Origin: an uncultured Mycoplasmatota bacterium
GTDB lineage: Bacteria > Bacillota_I > Bacilli_A > RF39 > UBA660
Reading direction: 5' to 3'
Length of the DNA: 9,318 nucleotides
Assembly: GCA_947384645.1 (NCBI GenBank)
Contig: CANDHX010000040.1
Location: 1 to 9,318 of the forward strand
In this document: positions 1 to 5,891 of the stretch, piece after piece
Layout of the letters: every line of letters begins with the position of its first letter
Numbering within the stretch: position 1 is the stretch's first letter
Notes under the pieces: generated by a model
What the model was told of the DNA's origin: nothing
Database searches by the model: none
The model's input: only the letters and a program-made list of their open reading frames with translations
Made by a program: the position numbers and the translations under genes

Positions 1-1464
1 GAATATATTAATAGCCCAAAATTAGTAAAATATAAAAGATACGTTGAGCTTACTATCAGACGTGATGGGCACGCAATTGATATCGACGATACTTTAGAGT
101 ATTCAGAATTCGCTAATACTGGGCAAGTTATTAGAACGGAATATTTAGAATTTCTAAACGGACTAGACTTTGGCAAAGTTCAAGTGGGTGGAGAACTAAA
201 GCCTTTATGTGTTTTGGCTTATAATAAGTTGATTTTAGATAAAGAACAAGAAAATAGAAAGAAGGTTTTCGATTCTTTTTATCGGGTATATAAAAATAAT
301 ATAGAGACTTTTGCTTCTTTATTTATTAGAAAATTGAGAGGGTTTAATAGACTCGCTAAAAGCGAAAAATTCGATAGTGTTCTCGATAAATCCCTATTCG
401 AGCTTGAATTGCCAAAAGATTTATTGTCAAAATATCTAAAAGCCATAAAACCCCATTTAAAGGTTTTTCACGAGTTAATCCACATAAAAAAAGAGGCAAG
501 TGGAATAGATGAATTTCACATTTATGACTCGAGTGTTTCTTTGAGCGATTTTTCAAAGAAAGAATATTCTTTAGAAGAAGCAATAGATATAGTTAAGAAA
601 GCGTTCGAAGTCTTAGGAAAAGATTACGTCGATTTAGTCGATAGAATGTTTTTAGAAGGTTGGGTAGATGTATATCCAAAAGAAAACAAGAGAACTATAT
701 CTTCTACTAGTATTTCGTATGGTGGGGCTCCATATGTACTTTTAAATTTTGACGGTTCTTTTGAGGCTGTAAAAACATTAGCTCATGAGATTGGTCATGC
801 GATAAACGTTTATTTATCTAAGACGAATAACGATTTCTGCGATTTCGAGTTCAGTCTTTTTTCGACAGAGATAGTAGCGAAGGTAAACGAATTATTGTTA
901 TATAATTATTTCATCAAGGAAATGAGTAACGATGAAGATAGAGTAAATCTCTTATCATCTATCGTTAGCAATTTGGCAAATTCTATATTTGGTCAATTGT
1001 TGATTACCGAATTCGAACATGAAATAATCAAGCGAGTCGAAGTGGATAAAGAGATTAATGGAGAAGCTATATCGGAAGTCTACTTTGAACTCTTTAGAGA
1101 ATACAATGGCAATGAAATATGCTATGACGACTTATCGAAGTATGCTTGGGCTAATATGCAACACCTATTTTTTCAAGAACCTTATTACAATTATCAATAT
1201 TCTTTAGGTCTTTGTTTGGCTACGGGTATAGTAAAAAAAATCGAGAGTGGCGATTTGGGATTTATCTTAAAATACAAAGAATTTTTAGCTCTTGGCAGAA
1301 GAGTATCTTTAACTGAAGCTCTAGGTATTTTGGGAATAGAATTAGATAGCAATGTTTCGTTTGTCGATGAAGGAATGGGTTATTTAAATGAGAAAGTTCT
1401 CGCTTTAAAAGCTTCCTTAGAAAAGAATAAAAAAATGCATTTGAAAACCGACAGTTCTAACTAA
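1..1464 (+). CDS. pepF: Oligoendopeptidase F (M3B zinc metallopeptidase), 5' end cut by window
   Basis: A cytosolic zinc endopeptidase that degrades short peptides. The frame is open from base 1 to the TAA at 1462-1464, giving 487 residues. The GTG at 184 is an internal valine and not the start, because the frame continues upstream of it with protein-like sequence. The zinc motif HEIGH lies at fragment residues 262-266 (bases 784-798), preceded by the usual T-L-A. The third zinc ligand is E290 in FSTEIVAKVNE. A tyrosine-rich motif, EPYYNYQYSLG (393-403), matches the PFYVYQY(A/S)TG substrate-binding region of PepF. Family members are near 600 residues, so roughly 110 N-terminal residues lie outside the window. 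All visible catalytic parts are intact. Family assignment is firm; PepF rather than another M3B member is inferred from the C-terminal motif and length. Confidence 0.93.
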   Translation, partial: EYINSPKLVKYKRYVELTIRRDGHAIDIDDTLEYSEFANTGQVIRTEYLEFLNGLDFGKVQVGGELKPLCVLAYNKLILDKEQENRKKVFDSFYRVYKNNIETFASLFIRKLRGFNRLAKSEKFDSVLDKSLFELELPKDLLSKYLKAIKPHLKVFHELIHIKKEASGIDEFHIYDSSVSLSDFSKKEYSLEEAIDIVKKAFEVLGKDYVDLVDRMFLEGWVDVYPKENKRTISSTSISYGGAPYVLLNFDGSFEAVKTLAHEIGHAINVYLSKTNNDFCDFEFSLFSTEIVAKVNELLLYNYFIKEMSNDEDRVNLLSSIVSNLANSIFGQLLITEFEHEIIKRVEVDKEINGEAISEVYFELFREYNGNEICYDDLSKYAWANMQHLFFQEPYYNYQYSLGLCLATGIVKKIESGDLGFILKYKEFLALGRRVSLTEALGILGIELDSNVSFVDEGMGYLNEKVLALKASLEKNKKMHLKTDSSN

Positions 1465-1539
1465 AGAAATCGTTGGATGTTTGGTAAGAAAAGAACAAGT
1501 TAACCTTTTAATTACAACTAATTTTCGATTTTTTAGATT

Positions 1540-1577
1540 AAAGAAAGGAATTATTACCTTTTCTTTTTAGTTTTTAA
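1540..1577 (+). terminator. Possible imperfect terminator after pepF
   Basis: AAAGAAAGG (1540-1548) pairs with CCTTTTCTTT (1557-1566) with one bulged T across an 8-base loop. Interrupted T-runs follow. The stem is AT-rich and bulged, so efficiency is doubtful. The promoter just downstream suggests pepF and eno are separate transcription units anyway. Confidence 0.4.
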
Positions 1578-1588
1578 GGATATTAATA

Positions 1589-1617
1589 TTGCAATATTTT
1601 CTAGGATATTATATAAT
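1589..1617 (+). promoter_or_regulatory. eno promoter, sigma-A type
   Basis: TTGCAA (1589-1594), a 17-base spacer and a perfect TATAAT (1612-1617). The start point would fall near 1624, giving a 5' leader of about 20 bases that holds the Shine-Dalgarno AAAGGTGAT at 1631-1639. That site selects the GTG at 1645; the ATG at 1638 lies inside it and is out of frame. Confidence 0.8.
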
Positions 1618-1644
1618 CTTTATTAGAATAAAAGGTGATGCAAA

Positions 1645-2895
1645 GTGGCTAAGATTACTGGATTATGTGCACATGAAATATTAGATTCTAGAGGAAATCC
1701 TACCGTCTATTGTGAAATGGAAGTCGACGGGAAAATTTTAGTCGAGGCAAGTGTCCCAAGTGGCGCTTCTACTGGCAAAAGAGAAGCTCTTGAATTGAGA
1801 GATGAAATACTGAGCCGTTATGAAGGTAAGGGAGTTAAAAGAGCTATTACCAATGTAAACGAAAAAATCAAACCTCTTATATTAGGAATGGAATTAGATC
1901 TTAAAAAGATAGATGAAGCTATGATAGAGTTAGACGGTACTCCAAACAAGAGTTCGCTCGGGGCAAATGCAATATTAGCAGTTTCGCTTTGTACTTTAAA
2001 GGCTTTGGCAAAAGTTGAAAATAAGGAAATTTATGAATACTTGAGTGAGGGAAGCATATCGATGCCCATTCCGATGATGAATATACTAAATGGAGGGTTA
2101 CACGCTAATAGTGGAGTTGCTATACAGGAATTTATGATTGTACCTGTAGTCAAGACCGTTCACGAAAGAGTTAGATGCGGTTCAGAAATTTTTCACAAGC
2201 TCGGTAGCATTTTAAAGAAAAAAGGCTTTAATACAGGTATTGGTGATGAGGGCGGTTATGCACCTAAGTTAGTTAGTAGCACAGAGGCTCTCGATTTGAT
2301 TTTAGAAGCTATAAGAAAAGCGGGTTATATTCCAGGCAAAAATGTCTTTATAGCTTTGGATATTGCGGCAAGTACTTTTTATGATGAGAAGACGAAGACT
2401 TATAAATTAGACAATACAAAAATGAGCAGCGAGAGACTTTTAAATTATTATAAGTACATTTCAGAAAAGTATCCAATTATAAGTATTGAAGATCCATTTT
2501 GTGAAGACGATATAGAATCTTTAAGCAAGATTACCTCAATGCTTGGCGATAAGATAATGATAGTTGGAGATGACTATTTTGTAACGAACGCAAAAATTTT
2601 GAAAGAGGCAATAGATGTTCATGCAGCTAATTCTATATTGATTAAGCCAAACCAAATCGGTACTATATCTGAAATGATAGACACTATAAAGCTTGCTAAG
2701 GAGAATAATTATAAAACTATTATTAGCCACAGAAGTGCCGAAACCACCGATTCGACGATTGCCGACATAGCTGTTGGACTAGAAACAGGTTTTATAAAGA
2801 CCGGCTCATTATCGAGAGGTGAGAGGGTTTCTAAATATAATCGTCTCATGTTGATAGAAGATAAGTTGTTAGGAAAGAGCAAATTAGGTGATTAG
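1645..2895 (+). CDS. eno: Enolase (phosphopyruvate hydratase)
   Basis: Cytosolic glycolytic enzyme converting 2-phosphoglycerate to phosphoenolpyruvate with Mg2+. It has 416 residues, slightly short of the usual ~430. Visible parts: N-terminal SRGNPTV; the mobile loop SGASTG (39-44); H153 and E162 around NGG.HA...QEF; catalytic E202 in GDEGG; metal ligands D239 (ALDIAAS), E282 (SIEDP) and D309 (VGDD); catalytic base K334 in ILIKPNQ; SHRS (361-364); and K385. All catalytic residues are present. Two conserved neighbours are changed: GGSHA reads GGLHA (L152) and SHRSGET reads SHRSAET (A365). The start is GTG, set by the Shine-Dalgarno at 1631-1639. Its stop directly abuts the next start (TAGATG), so the two genes are co-transcribed and probably translationally coupled. 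Confidence 0.96.
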   Translation: MAKITGLCAHEILDSRGNPTVYCEMEVDGKILVEASVPSGASTGKREALELRDEILSRYEGKGVKRAITNVNEKIKPLILGMELDLKKIDEAMIELDGTPNKSSLGANAILAVSLCTLKALAKVENKEIYEYLSEGSISMPIPMMNILNGGLHANSGVAIQEFMIVPVVKTVHERVRCGSEIFHKLGSILKKKGFNTGIGDEGGYAPKLVSSTEALDLILEAIRKAGYIPGKNVFIALDIAASTFYDEKTKTYKLDNTKMSSERLLNYYKYISEKYPIISIEDPFCEDDIESLSKITSMLGDKIMIVGDDYFVTNAKILKEAIDVHAANSILIKPNQIGTISEMIDTIKLAKENNYKTIISHRSAETTDSTIADIAVGLETGFIKTGSLSRGERVSKYNRLMLIEDKLLGKSKLGD

Positions 2896-3459
2896 ATGAA
2901 GAGTTTTATAAGAGCTTTAGGCAATGTGTTTTTGACATTTTTGATAATGCTATTGGTCGTTTATGGTTGGGCTTACATAGAAATGAAAATCCTTCTTAAA
3001 AACCAGCCAGAGTTATTCGGTTATGCTTTCTATATGCAAGAAACCGATGATATGCTACCAGAATTTGAAAATAACGATGTCATTATAGTTAAAAAGGATG
3101 ACGAATATAAAATCGGAAGTATTGTTTTATATTTTGACGGAGAAGATAGTAAATACAAAGTACATAGTATAGTTGCAATCGACGGAGACTCAGTTACAAC
3201 TAAGTGTCTACCTTGTACTGCTAATAATAAACCTGTTAGTAAAGACAACATCTATGGACGAGCAGTTGGTAAGGTAATGGTTTTAGGAAAGATAATAAGA
3301 TTTTTTAAGCAAAAGGCCGTTTTAATAGGAATTGCAGCAATCGGATTTATACTATTAGTAATCAGTCAAATATTAGAATTTAAAAAACCAAAAAAGAAGC
3401 CAATACCTATCGCTAGTGATGAATTGTCAGTTAGAGATGATGAGCAAAAAAATTCTTAA
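2896..3459 (+). CDS. S26 signal peptidase-like membrane protein, catalytic serine replaced
   Basis: 187 residues with one N-terminal membrane helix (about 7-27) and one C-terminal helix (about 140-160), then a charged Lys/Pro-rich tail. This layout resembles Sec11/SipW-like (S26B) peptidases. The middle matches the S26 fold: MLPEFENNDVIIVKK corresponds to the S-M-x-P box plus GDxVxVxK; YKVHSIV corresponds to the T-H-R-I-V box with H90; and NIYGRAVGKV is the C-terminal strand. The residue at the catalytic serine position is D52 (codons GAT GAT ATG CTA CCA), and the usual GDAN acidic motif reads as a Cys-Leu-Pro-Cys stretch. It is therefore probably inactive as a serine peptidase. It starts directly on the eno stop, with a Shine-Dalgarno AGGTGA (2886-2891) inside eno. 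Fold confidence is good; its function is unknown. Confidence 0.75.
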   Translation: MKSFIRALGNVFLTFLIMLLVVYGWAYIEMKILLKNQPELFGYAFYMQETDDMLPEFENNDVIIVKKDDEYKIGSIVLYFDGEDSKYKVHSIVAIDGDSVTTKCLPCTANNKPVSKDNIYGRAVGKVMVLGKIIRFFKQKAVLIGIAAIGFILLVISQILEFKKPKKKPIPIASDELSVRDDEQKNS

Positions 3460-3488
3460 GTCGTATTGGCTTAGGAATTTTATTTTTT
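3453..3488 (+). terminator. Strong intrinsic terminator of the eno operon, overlapping the stop codon
   Basis: TTCTTAAGTC (3453-3462) pairs fully with GGCTTAGGAA (3468-3477), ten pairs of which two are G-T, around the 5-base loop GTATT. A T-run with one A follows (3478-3488). The left arm contains the TAA stop at 3457-3459. Confidence 0.85.
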
Positions 3489-3505
3489 AAGTTAATTAAA
3501 AGTGA

Positions 3506-3534
3506 TTGTAAATGATATTACTTTATGTTAATAT
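3506..3534 (+). promoter_or_regulatory. tRNA-Glu promoter with extended -10
   Basis: TTGTAA (3506-3511), a 17-base spacer and TAATAT (3529-3534), preceded by the TGn extension (TGT, 3526-3528). The predicted start point is near 3541. Confidence 0.75.
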
Positions 3535-3556
3535 ATTGATGTCTTAAGACGTCAAT
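3535..3556 (+). repeat. 22-base near-perfect palindrome between promoter and tRNA-Glu
   Basis: The left arm ATTGATGTCTT (3535-3545) is complementary to AAGACGTCAAT (3546-3556) except for one T-G position. It begins right after the -10 box, spans the predicted start point and ends two bases before the tRNA. It could be an operator or part of the tRNA 5' leader. Confidence 0.7.
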
Positions 3557-3558
3557 AT

Positions 3559-3635
3559 GGCCTGTTGGTGAAGCGGTCAAACACATAGCCCTCTCAAGGC
3601 TACATACATGGGTTCAAATCCCATACAGGTCACCA
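3559..3635 (+). tRNA. tRNA-Glu, anticodon CTC
   Basis: Folds as a complete cloverleaf. The acceptor is GGCCTGT with ACAGGTC (G-T at the second pair). The D stem is GTG/CAC, the anticodon stem TAGCC/GGCTA with loop CTCTCAA, and the T stem ATGGG/CCCAT with loop TTCAAAT. Discriminator A and an encoded CCA (3633-3635) follow. The anticodon CTC (3593-3595) reads GAG. The body closely resembles the Bacillota tRNA-Glu, whose usual anticodon is TTC. It stands alone with its own promoter and terminator. Confidence 0.95.
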
Positions 3636-3647
3636 AATATGTGTCAC

Positions 3648-3679
3648 AAAGCCTTTATTTAAAGGCTTTTTATTTTTTT
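3648..3679 (+). terminator. Terminator after tRNA-Glu
   Basis: Nine-pair perfect stem, AAAGCCTTT (3648-3656) with AAAGGCTTT (3661-3669), loop ATTT, followed by a T-rich tail to 3679. Confidence 0.88.
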
Positions 3680-3689
3680 ACTCTCAAAA

Positions 3690-3794
3690 TTACTCTGGCT
3701 TATGATATAATTCTAAAACTTCTGGCATCATAGAAGCAATATAAGTAAAAGGAAAACCTAATAAATGAATTAAAGAATTATAAAATATTTTTAA
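3690..3794 (-). pseudogene. Possible C-terminal gene remnant
   Basis: On the minus strand a 34-codon open stretch runs from just after an in-frame TAA to the stop at 3690-3692. It ends in the protein-like sequence FPFTYIASMMPEVLELYHKPE. There is no suitable start codon or ribosome binding site upstream, and the only ATGs are inside that motif. Its amino acid pattern (a hydrophobic stretch, then a polar helix) looks more like former coding sequence than translated spacer. I do not recognise a family. The alternative is chance: the stretch is short and AT-rich. Confidence 0.3.
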
Positions 3795-3969
3795 TTAACG
3801 ACATGGAATATACAGGTCAGTAATACTTTATCAGAATGTATGATTTAAGTTATATATCAATTTTTCTTTAATAATGATAATTTTTTGTATGTGATATATA
3901 TCATTAGTCTTAATAAACTTAAAAACGTGGCATTGGTTATGATGATTTAGTAAATTTTATATATATTTA

Positions 3970-4012
3970 TGCCATAAAAATTTAATTTGATAGTTTATTG
4001 GTTTTTATGGCA
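3970..4012 (-). repeat. Inverted repeat downstream of the toxin gene
   Basis: TGCCATAAAAA (3970-3980) and TTTTTATGGCA (4002-4012) are perfect 11-base complements around a 21-base loop. It lies about 20 bases past the yafQ stop. It lacks a good T-run on the minus strand, so it may be a weak terminator, a 3' stabilising hairpin or a leftover element end. Confidence 0.5.
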
Positions 4013-4032
4013 AAATAAAAAGTACTAATGTG

Positions 4033-4335
4033 CTAAAACAAGTCGCTATGGCTACCAGTATCAACAAGCAATAAAATTAACTCTTCATTTTGATATCGAT
4101 AAACTAGTAGCCAATCAGGTTCTATATGGCATTCTCCACAGTTTTTATAGTACTTACTATTTTTAAGAATGTGATTGCGATATTTTTCGTCTAATTCTTC
4201 TTTATTAGCAAGTTTTCTTACGACAACTTTTAATTTAGTAATATCTTTACCTTGTTTTTTAATCTTTTTATAGCTTTTTTTAAAATCACTTGAATATTTA
4301 ACTGTATATTTTGTTTTGGTTTCTAAATCAATCAT
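4033..4335 (-). CDS. yafQ: YafQ-family mRNA interferase toxin (RelE superfamily)
   Basis: 100 residues. The protein is predicted to be a ribosome-dependent endonuclease that cleaves mRNA when free of its antitoxin. The sequence fits the YafQ pattern: an N-terminal Y-S-x-x-F-K-K-S-Y-K strand/helix, Y-R-N-H at 52-55, ECHIEPDWLLVYR (68-80) and a C-terminal TGSHSDLF. The residues known to matter in E. coli YafQ have equivalents here: H55, H70, D74, H96 and F100. The toxin is therefore predicted to be active. Its ATG overlaps the end of dinJ by 8 bases (4328-4335), the usual coupled arrangement with the antitoxin first. Transcription presumably comes from the dinJ promoter. Confidence 0.93.
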   Translation of the reverse strand: MIDLETKTKYTVKYSSDFKKSYKKIKKQGKDITKLKVVVRKLANKEELDEKYRNHILKNSKYYKNCGECHIEPDWLLVYRYQNEELILLLVDTGSHSDLF

Positions 4336-4621
4336 CGCTATCTAATGCCTCGAATAATTCATCAATGTTATTGTAACCTTTATACTTGTCAGGATGTTTT
4401 GCTATCTTCTCGGCTTCCTGTAAAGCTCTTTTTAATGTTTTACTAGGCTTTGGCTCTGATATTTCAAAAGGAATGCTAGAAGTATTTACACATTTAGTTA
4501 AAAACATATTTATAGCTGTACTCATATTTAACCCCAAGTCTTTAAATAACATATCCGACTCTTGCTTTAAAGTACTATCAACTCTTACGTTCAAATTAGT
4601 TGTTTTTGAAATATTCTCCAT
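4328..4621 (-). CDS. dinJ: DinJ/RelB-family antitoxin
   Basis: 97 residues. An N-terminal ribbon-helix-helix region (about 7-44, TNLNVRVDSTLKQESDMLFK then GLNMSTAINMFL) should dimerise and bind the operator. The acidic C-terminal tail, ending DELFEALDSDD, should wrap and neutralise the toxin. Length and order (antitoxin upstream, overlapping frames) match dinJ-yafQ modules. It ends on TGA, which confirms TGA as a stop in this genome. The start ATG (4619-4621) is preceded by a strong Shine-Dalgarno GAGGAGA (minus strand, 4629-4635). Autoregulation by the complex is the family norm; no clean operator palindrome is visible beyond the AT-rich TTATATAA at the -10. Confidence 0.93.
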   Translation of the reverse strand: MENISKTTNLNVRVDSTLKQESDMLFKDLGLNMSTAINMFLTKCVNTSSIPFEISEPKPSKTLKRALQEAEKIAKHPDKYKGYNNIDELFEALDSDD

Positions 4622-4643
4622 ATAATCATCTCCTCGTATACAT

Positions 4644-4672
4644 ATTATATAACATATAGTTTATAATATCAA
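4644..4672 (-). promoter_or_regulatory. dinJ-yafQ promoter
   Basis: Minus strand TTGATA (4667-4672), a 17-base spacer and perfect TATAAT (4644-4649). The start point would be near 4637, directly before the Shine-Dalgarno at 4629-4635. Confidence 0.78.
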
Positions 4673-4709
4673 CCAATGTTCATTACGTAGTCATTACAAG
4701 GATAAAATA

Positions 4710-4781
4710 ATGTGCTTTGTAGATTTTAGGACTATTGATAAAGGAATTTTTATAAATAATAAAAGCTTAAAAGAAAAGTAA
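4710..4781 (+). CDS. Possible 23-residue microprotein (speculative)
   Basis: An ATG at 4710 opens 23 codons (MCFVDFRTIDKGIFINNKSLKEK) to TAA at 4779-4781. An AAGGAT (4698-4703) sits at a workable distance upstream. A small hairpin, AAAAGT/ACTTTT (4774-4790), overlaps the stop, an arrangement also seen at two real gene ends in this window. There is no recognised domain and no clear promoter. It may be chance. Confidence 0.2.
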   Translation: MCFVDFRTIDKGIFINNKSLKEK

Positions 4782-4899
4782 CTTACTTTTATATAACAAT
4801 ACTCATTTTGTATTTTGTTAAAAGTTATATGAATTGACGAATTTAAGACCTTTATTTAAGGATTTATTGTAATTTATATTTTTATTAAGCTAAGTTCTA

Positions 4900-4908
4900 T
4901 GATATAAT
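4900..4908 (+). promoter_or_regulatory. Extended -10 promoter of the metallopeptidase gene
   Basis: TGATATAAT (4900-4908) combines the TGn extension with a perfect -10 hexamer. No good -35 hexamer is seen at the proper spacing. Confidence 0.6.
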
Positions 4909-4954
4909 ATTAAAGAGATATTAATCATATATAATTTTTTTGGAGGATATGAAA

Positions 4955-5662
4955 ATGGAAAAATTTATAAAAATGGAAAACGACTTTTTTGAAATAATGT
5001 TGCCGGAGTCCTTAAAAAAATTCGGTGAAGATGTGTTGCAGTATTCGACTAATAAAATGAATGAATTTTTAGCTTTTTTTAAGGAGAATAGTTATAAAAC
5101 TAAAATAAAGGGCTCATTTTTCTTAAATCATGACGATTTTTTAAATAGAATTAAAGAATTAAATCCTAAAGCTAATCCACCTAGTTGGGCTAAAGGTTGT
5201 TTTTATGGAGGAGAAACACAGATATTATTAGACCCAGAAAACATTTATGAAAGACTTTGTACTCTTGCTCATGAGACTTTTCACTTACTATTTCAGGAGT
5301 TCATTTATAATAAGAATAATATGGATAGAATTGTATGGCTAGATGAGTCGCTTGCGGGTAATTTCGATGGGACAACAGAAGAGTACATCAAAAGTGGCGA
5401 ATTTTTAAAGATATTGAAAAGAGCAAGAGATAATAAAAAATTACCAATAATGAACGATTTAAGCTTTTCTAAAGGAAATGTAAAAACAGAAAGTTATAAT
5501 GGGTATGGCTTATTTAAATTGGTTGGAAGATATCTATTGGAAACAAAAACTCAAGATGAGCTTTTAGAATATGTGAAAGATAAAGATAAGGTTATAGGCG
5601 ACGGGGATACTATTTTGGAAAAAAGCATAGAATATCTTTCTAATAAATATGGATTAGAGTAA
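4955..5662 (+). CDS. Peptidase MA-like zinc metalloprotein (gluzincin), cytosolic
   Basis: 235 residues from the ATG at 4955. This start is chosen because GGAGG (4942-4946) lies 8 bases upstream. An ATG at 4949 is too close to it, and a TTG at 4940 would lie within and before the Shine-Dalgarno. LAHETFH (H106, E107, H110) is the HExxH zinc motif. WLDES with E131, 21 residues past H110, supplies the third ligand, as in gluzincins whose motif reads W-L-x-E-G. YNGYGLFKLVGRYLLE (181-196) matches the tyrosine-bearing helix typical of peptidase MA-like proteins. There is no signal peptide or membrane segment, so it acts in the cytosol. Monocistronic with its own promoter and terminator. The substrate is unknown; proteolytic activity is inferred from the motif only. 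Confidence 0.8.
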   Translation: MEKFIKMENDFFEIMLPESLKKFGEDVLQYSTNKMNEFLAFFKENSYKTKIKGSFFLNHDDFLNRIKELNPKANPPSWAKGCFYGGETQILLDPENIYERLCTLAHETFHLLFQEFIYNKNNMDRIVWLDESLAGNFDGTTEEYIKSGEFLKILKRARDNKKLPIMNDLSFSKGNVKTESYNGYGLFKLVGRYLLETKTQDELLEYVKDKDKVIGDGDTILEKSIEYLSNKYGLE

Positions 5663-5695
5663 TCAAAAATCGTTCTCAATGGAAAAACAAATTTT

Positions 5696-5720
5696 AGTCA
5701 GGATTTTTTCTGACTTTTTA
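5696..5720 (+). terminator. Terminator of the metallopeptidase gene
   Basis: AGTCAGG (5696-5702) pairs with TCTGACT (5709-5715), including one G-T, loop ATTTTT, then a T-run to 5719. Confidence 0.75.
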
Positions 5721-5740
5721 ATTGCAAATATGGCGTTTAT

Positions 5741-5774
5741 AAATAGATAAAATTATTTGCAAATAGATGAAATT
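5741..5774 (+). repeat. Imperfect direct repeat around the tRNA-Gln -35
   Basis: AAATAGATAAAATT (5741-5754) recurs as AAATAGATGAAATT (5761-5774), offset 20 bases with one mismatch. TTGCAAATA also occurs twice, at 5722-5730 and 5757-5765. The second copies overlap the -35 region. Confidence 0.6.
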
Positions 5775-5785
5775 TACGATAAAAT
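5757..5785 (+). promoter_or_regulatory. tRNA-Gln promoter
   Basis: TTGCAA (5757-5762), a 17-base spacer and TAAAAT (5780-5785). The predicted start point is about 10 bases before the tRNA. The -35 is identical to that of the eno promoter. Confidence 0.75.
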
Positions 5786-5802
5786 ATTTATGTAGTTTTC
5801 AT

Positions 5803-5878
5803 TGCCCTATAGCCAAGTGGTAAGGCATCAGACTCTGAATCTGACATTCCGCTGGTTCGAATCCAGCTGGGGCAACCA
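5803..5878 (+). tRNA. tRNA-Gln, anticodon CTG
   Basis: Complete cloverleaf: acceptor TGCCCTA with TGGGGCA, D stem GCC/GGC, anticodon stem TCAGA/TCTGA with loop CTCTGAA, and T stem GCTGG/CCAGC with loop TTCGAAT. Discriminator A and encoded CCA (5876-5878) follow. Anticodon CTG (5835-5837) reads CAG. The T1-A72 first pair is typical of bacterial tRNA-Gln. It is a single-gene unit. Confidence 0.95.
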
Positions 5879-5891
5879 AAAAGAATTTATT

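Larger units (their letters stand above)
3680..4032. other. About 350-base stretch without an intact gene
   Basis: Between the tRNA-Glu terminator and the toxin gene there is no intact reading frame with a start and ribosome binding site. It holds the possible remnant at 3690-3794; a 10-base copy of the tRNA-Glu 3' end at 3810-3819; a 12-base palindrome TGATATATATCA (3892-3903); and the inverted repeat at 3970-4012. The rest is very AT-rich. Confidence 0.7.

Noticed and set aside
184..186. GTG as a start codon for the pepF fragment
   Set aside because: The same frame is open and protein-like to base 1 and there is no Shine-Dalgarno before it; the gene simply enters from the left.
356..583. 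Minus-strand 75-codon frame inside pepF
   Set aside because: Fully inside a well-supported gene; composition is typical of an antisense shadow.
2536..2730. Minus-strand 64-codon frame inside eno
   Set aside because: Antisense to conserved enolase motifs and without a ribosome binding site.
3030..3251. Minus-strand 73-codon frame inside the signal-peptidase-like gene
   Set aside because: Antisense shadow; no known domain.
3892..3903. TGATATATATCA palindrome as an operator
   Set aside because: Simple AT alternation, far from any promoter; expected by chance in such spacer.
4386..4625. Plus-strand 79-codon frame opposite dinJ
   Set aside because: Mirror of the antitoxin coding strand; the minus-strand frame has clear family features and signals.
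4940..4954. Upstream TTG and ATG starts for the metallopeptidase
   Set aside because: They lie in or too near the GGAGG Shine-Dalgarno; ATG 4955 has the proper spacing.
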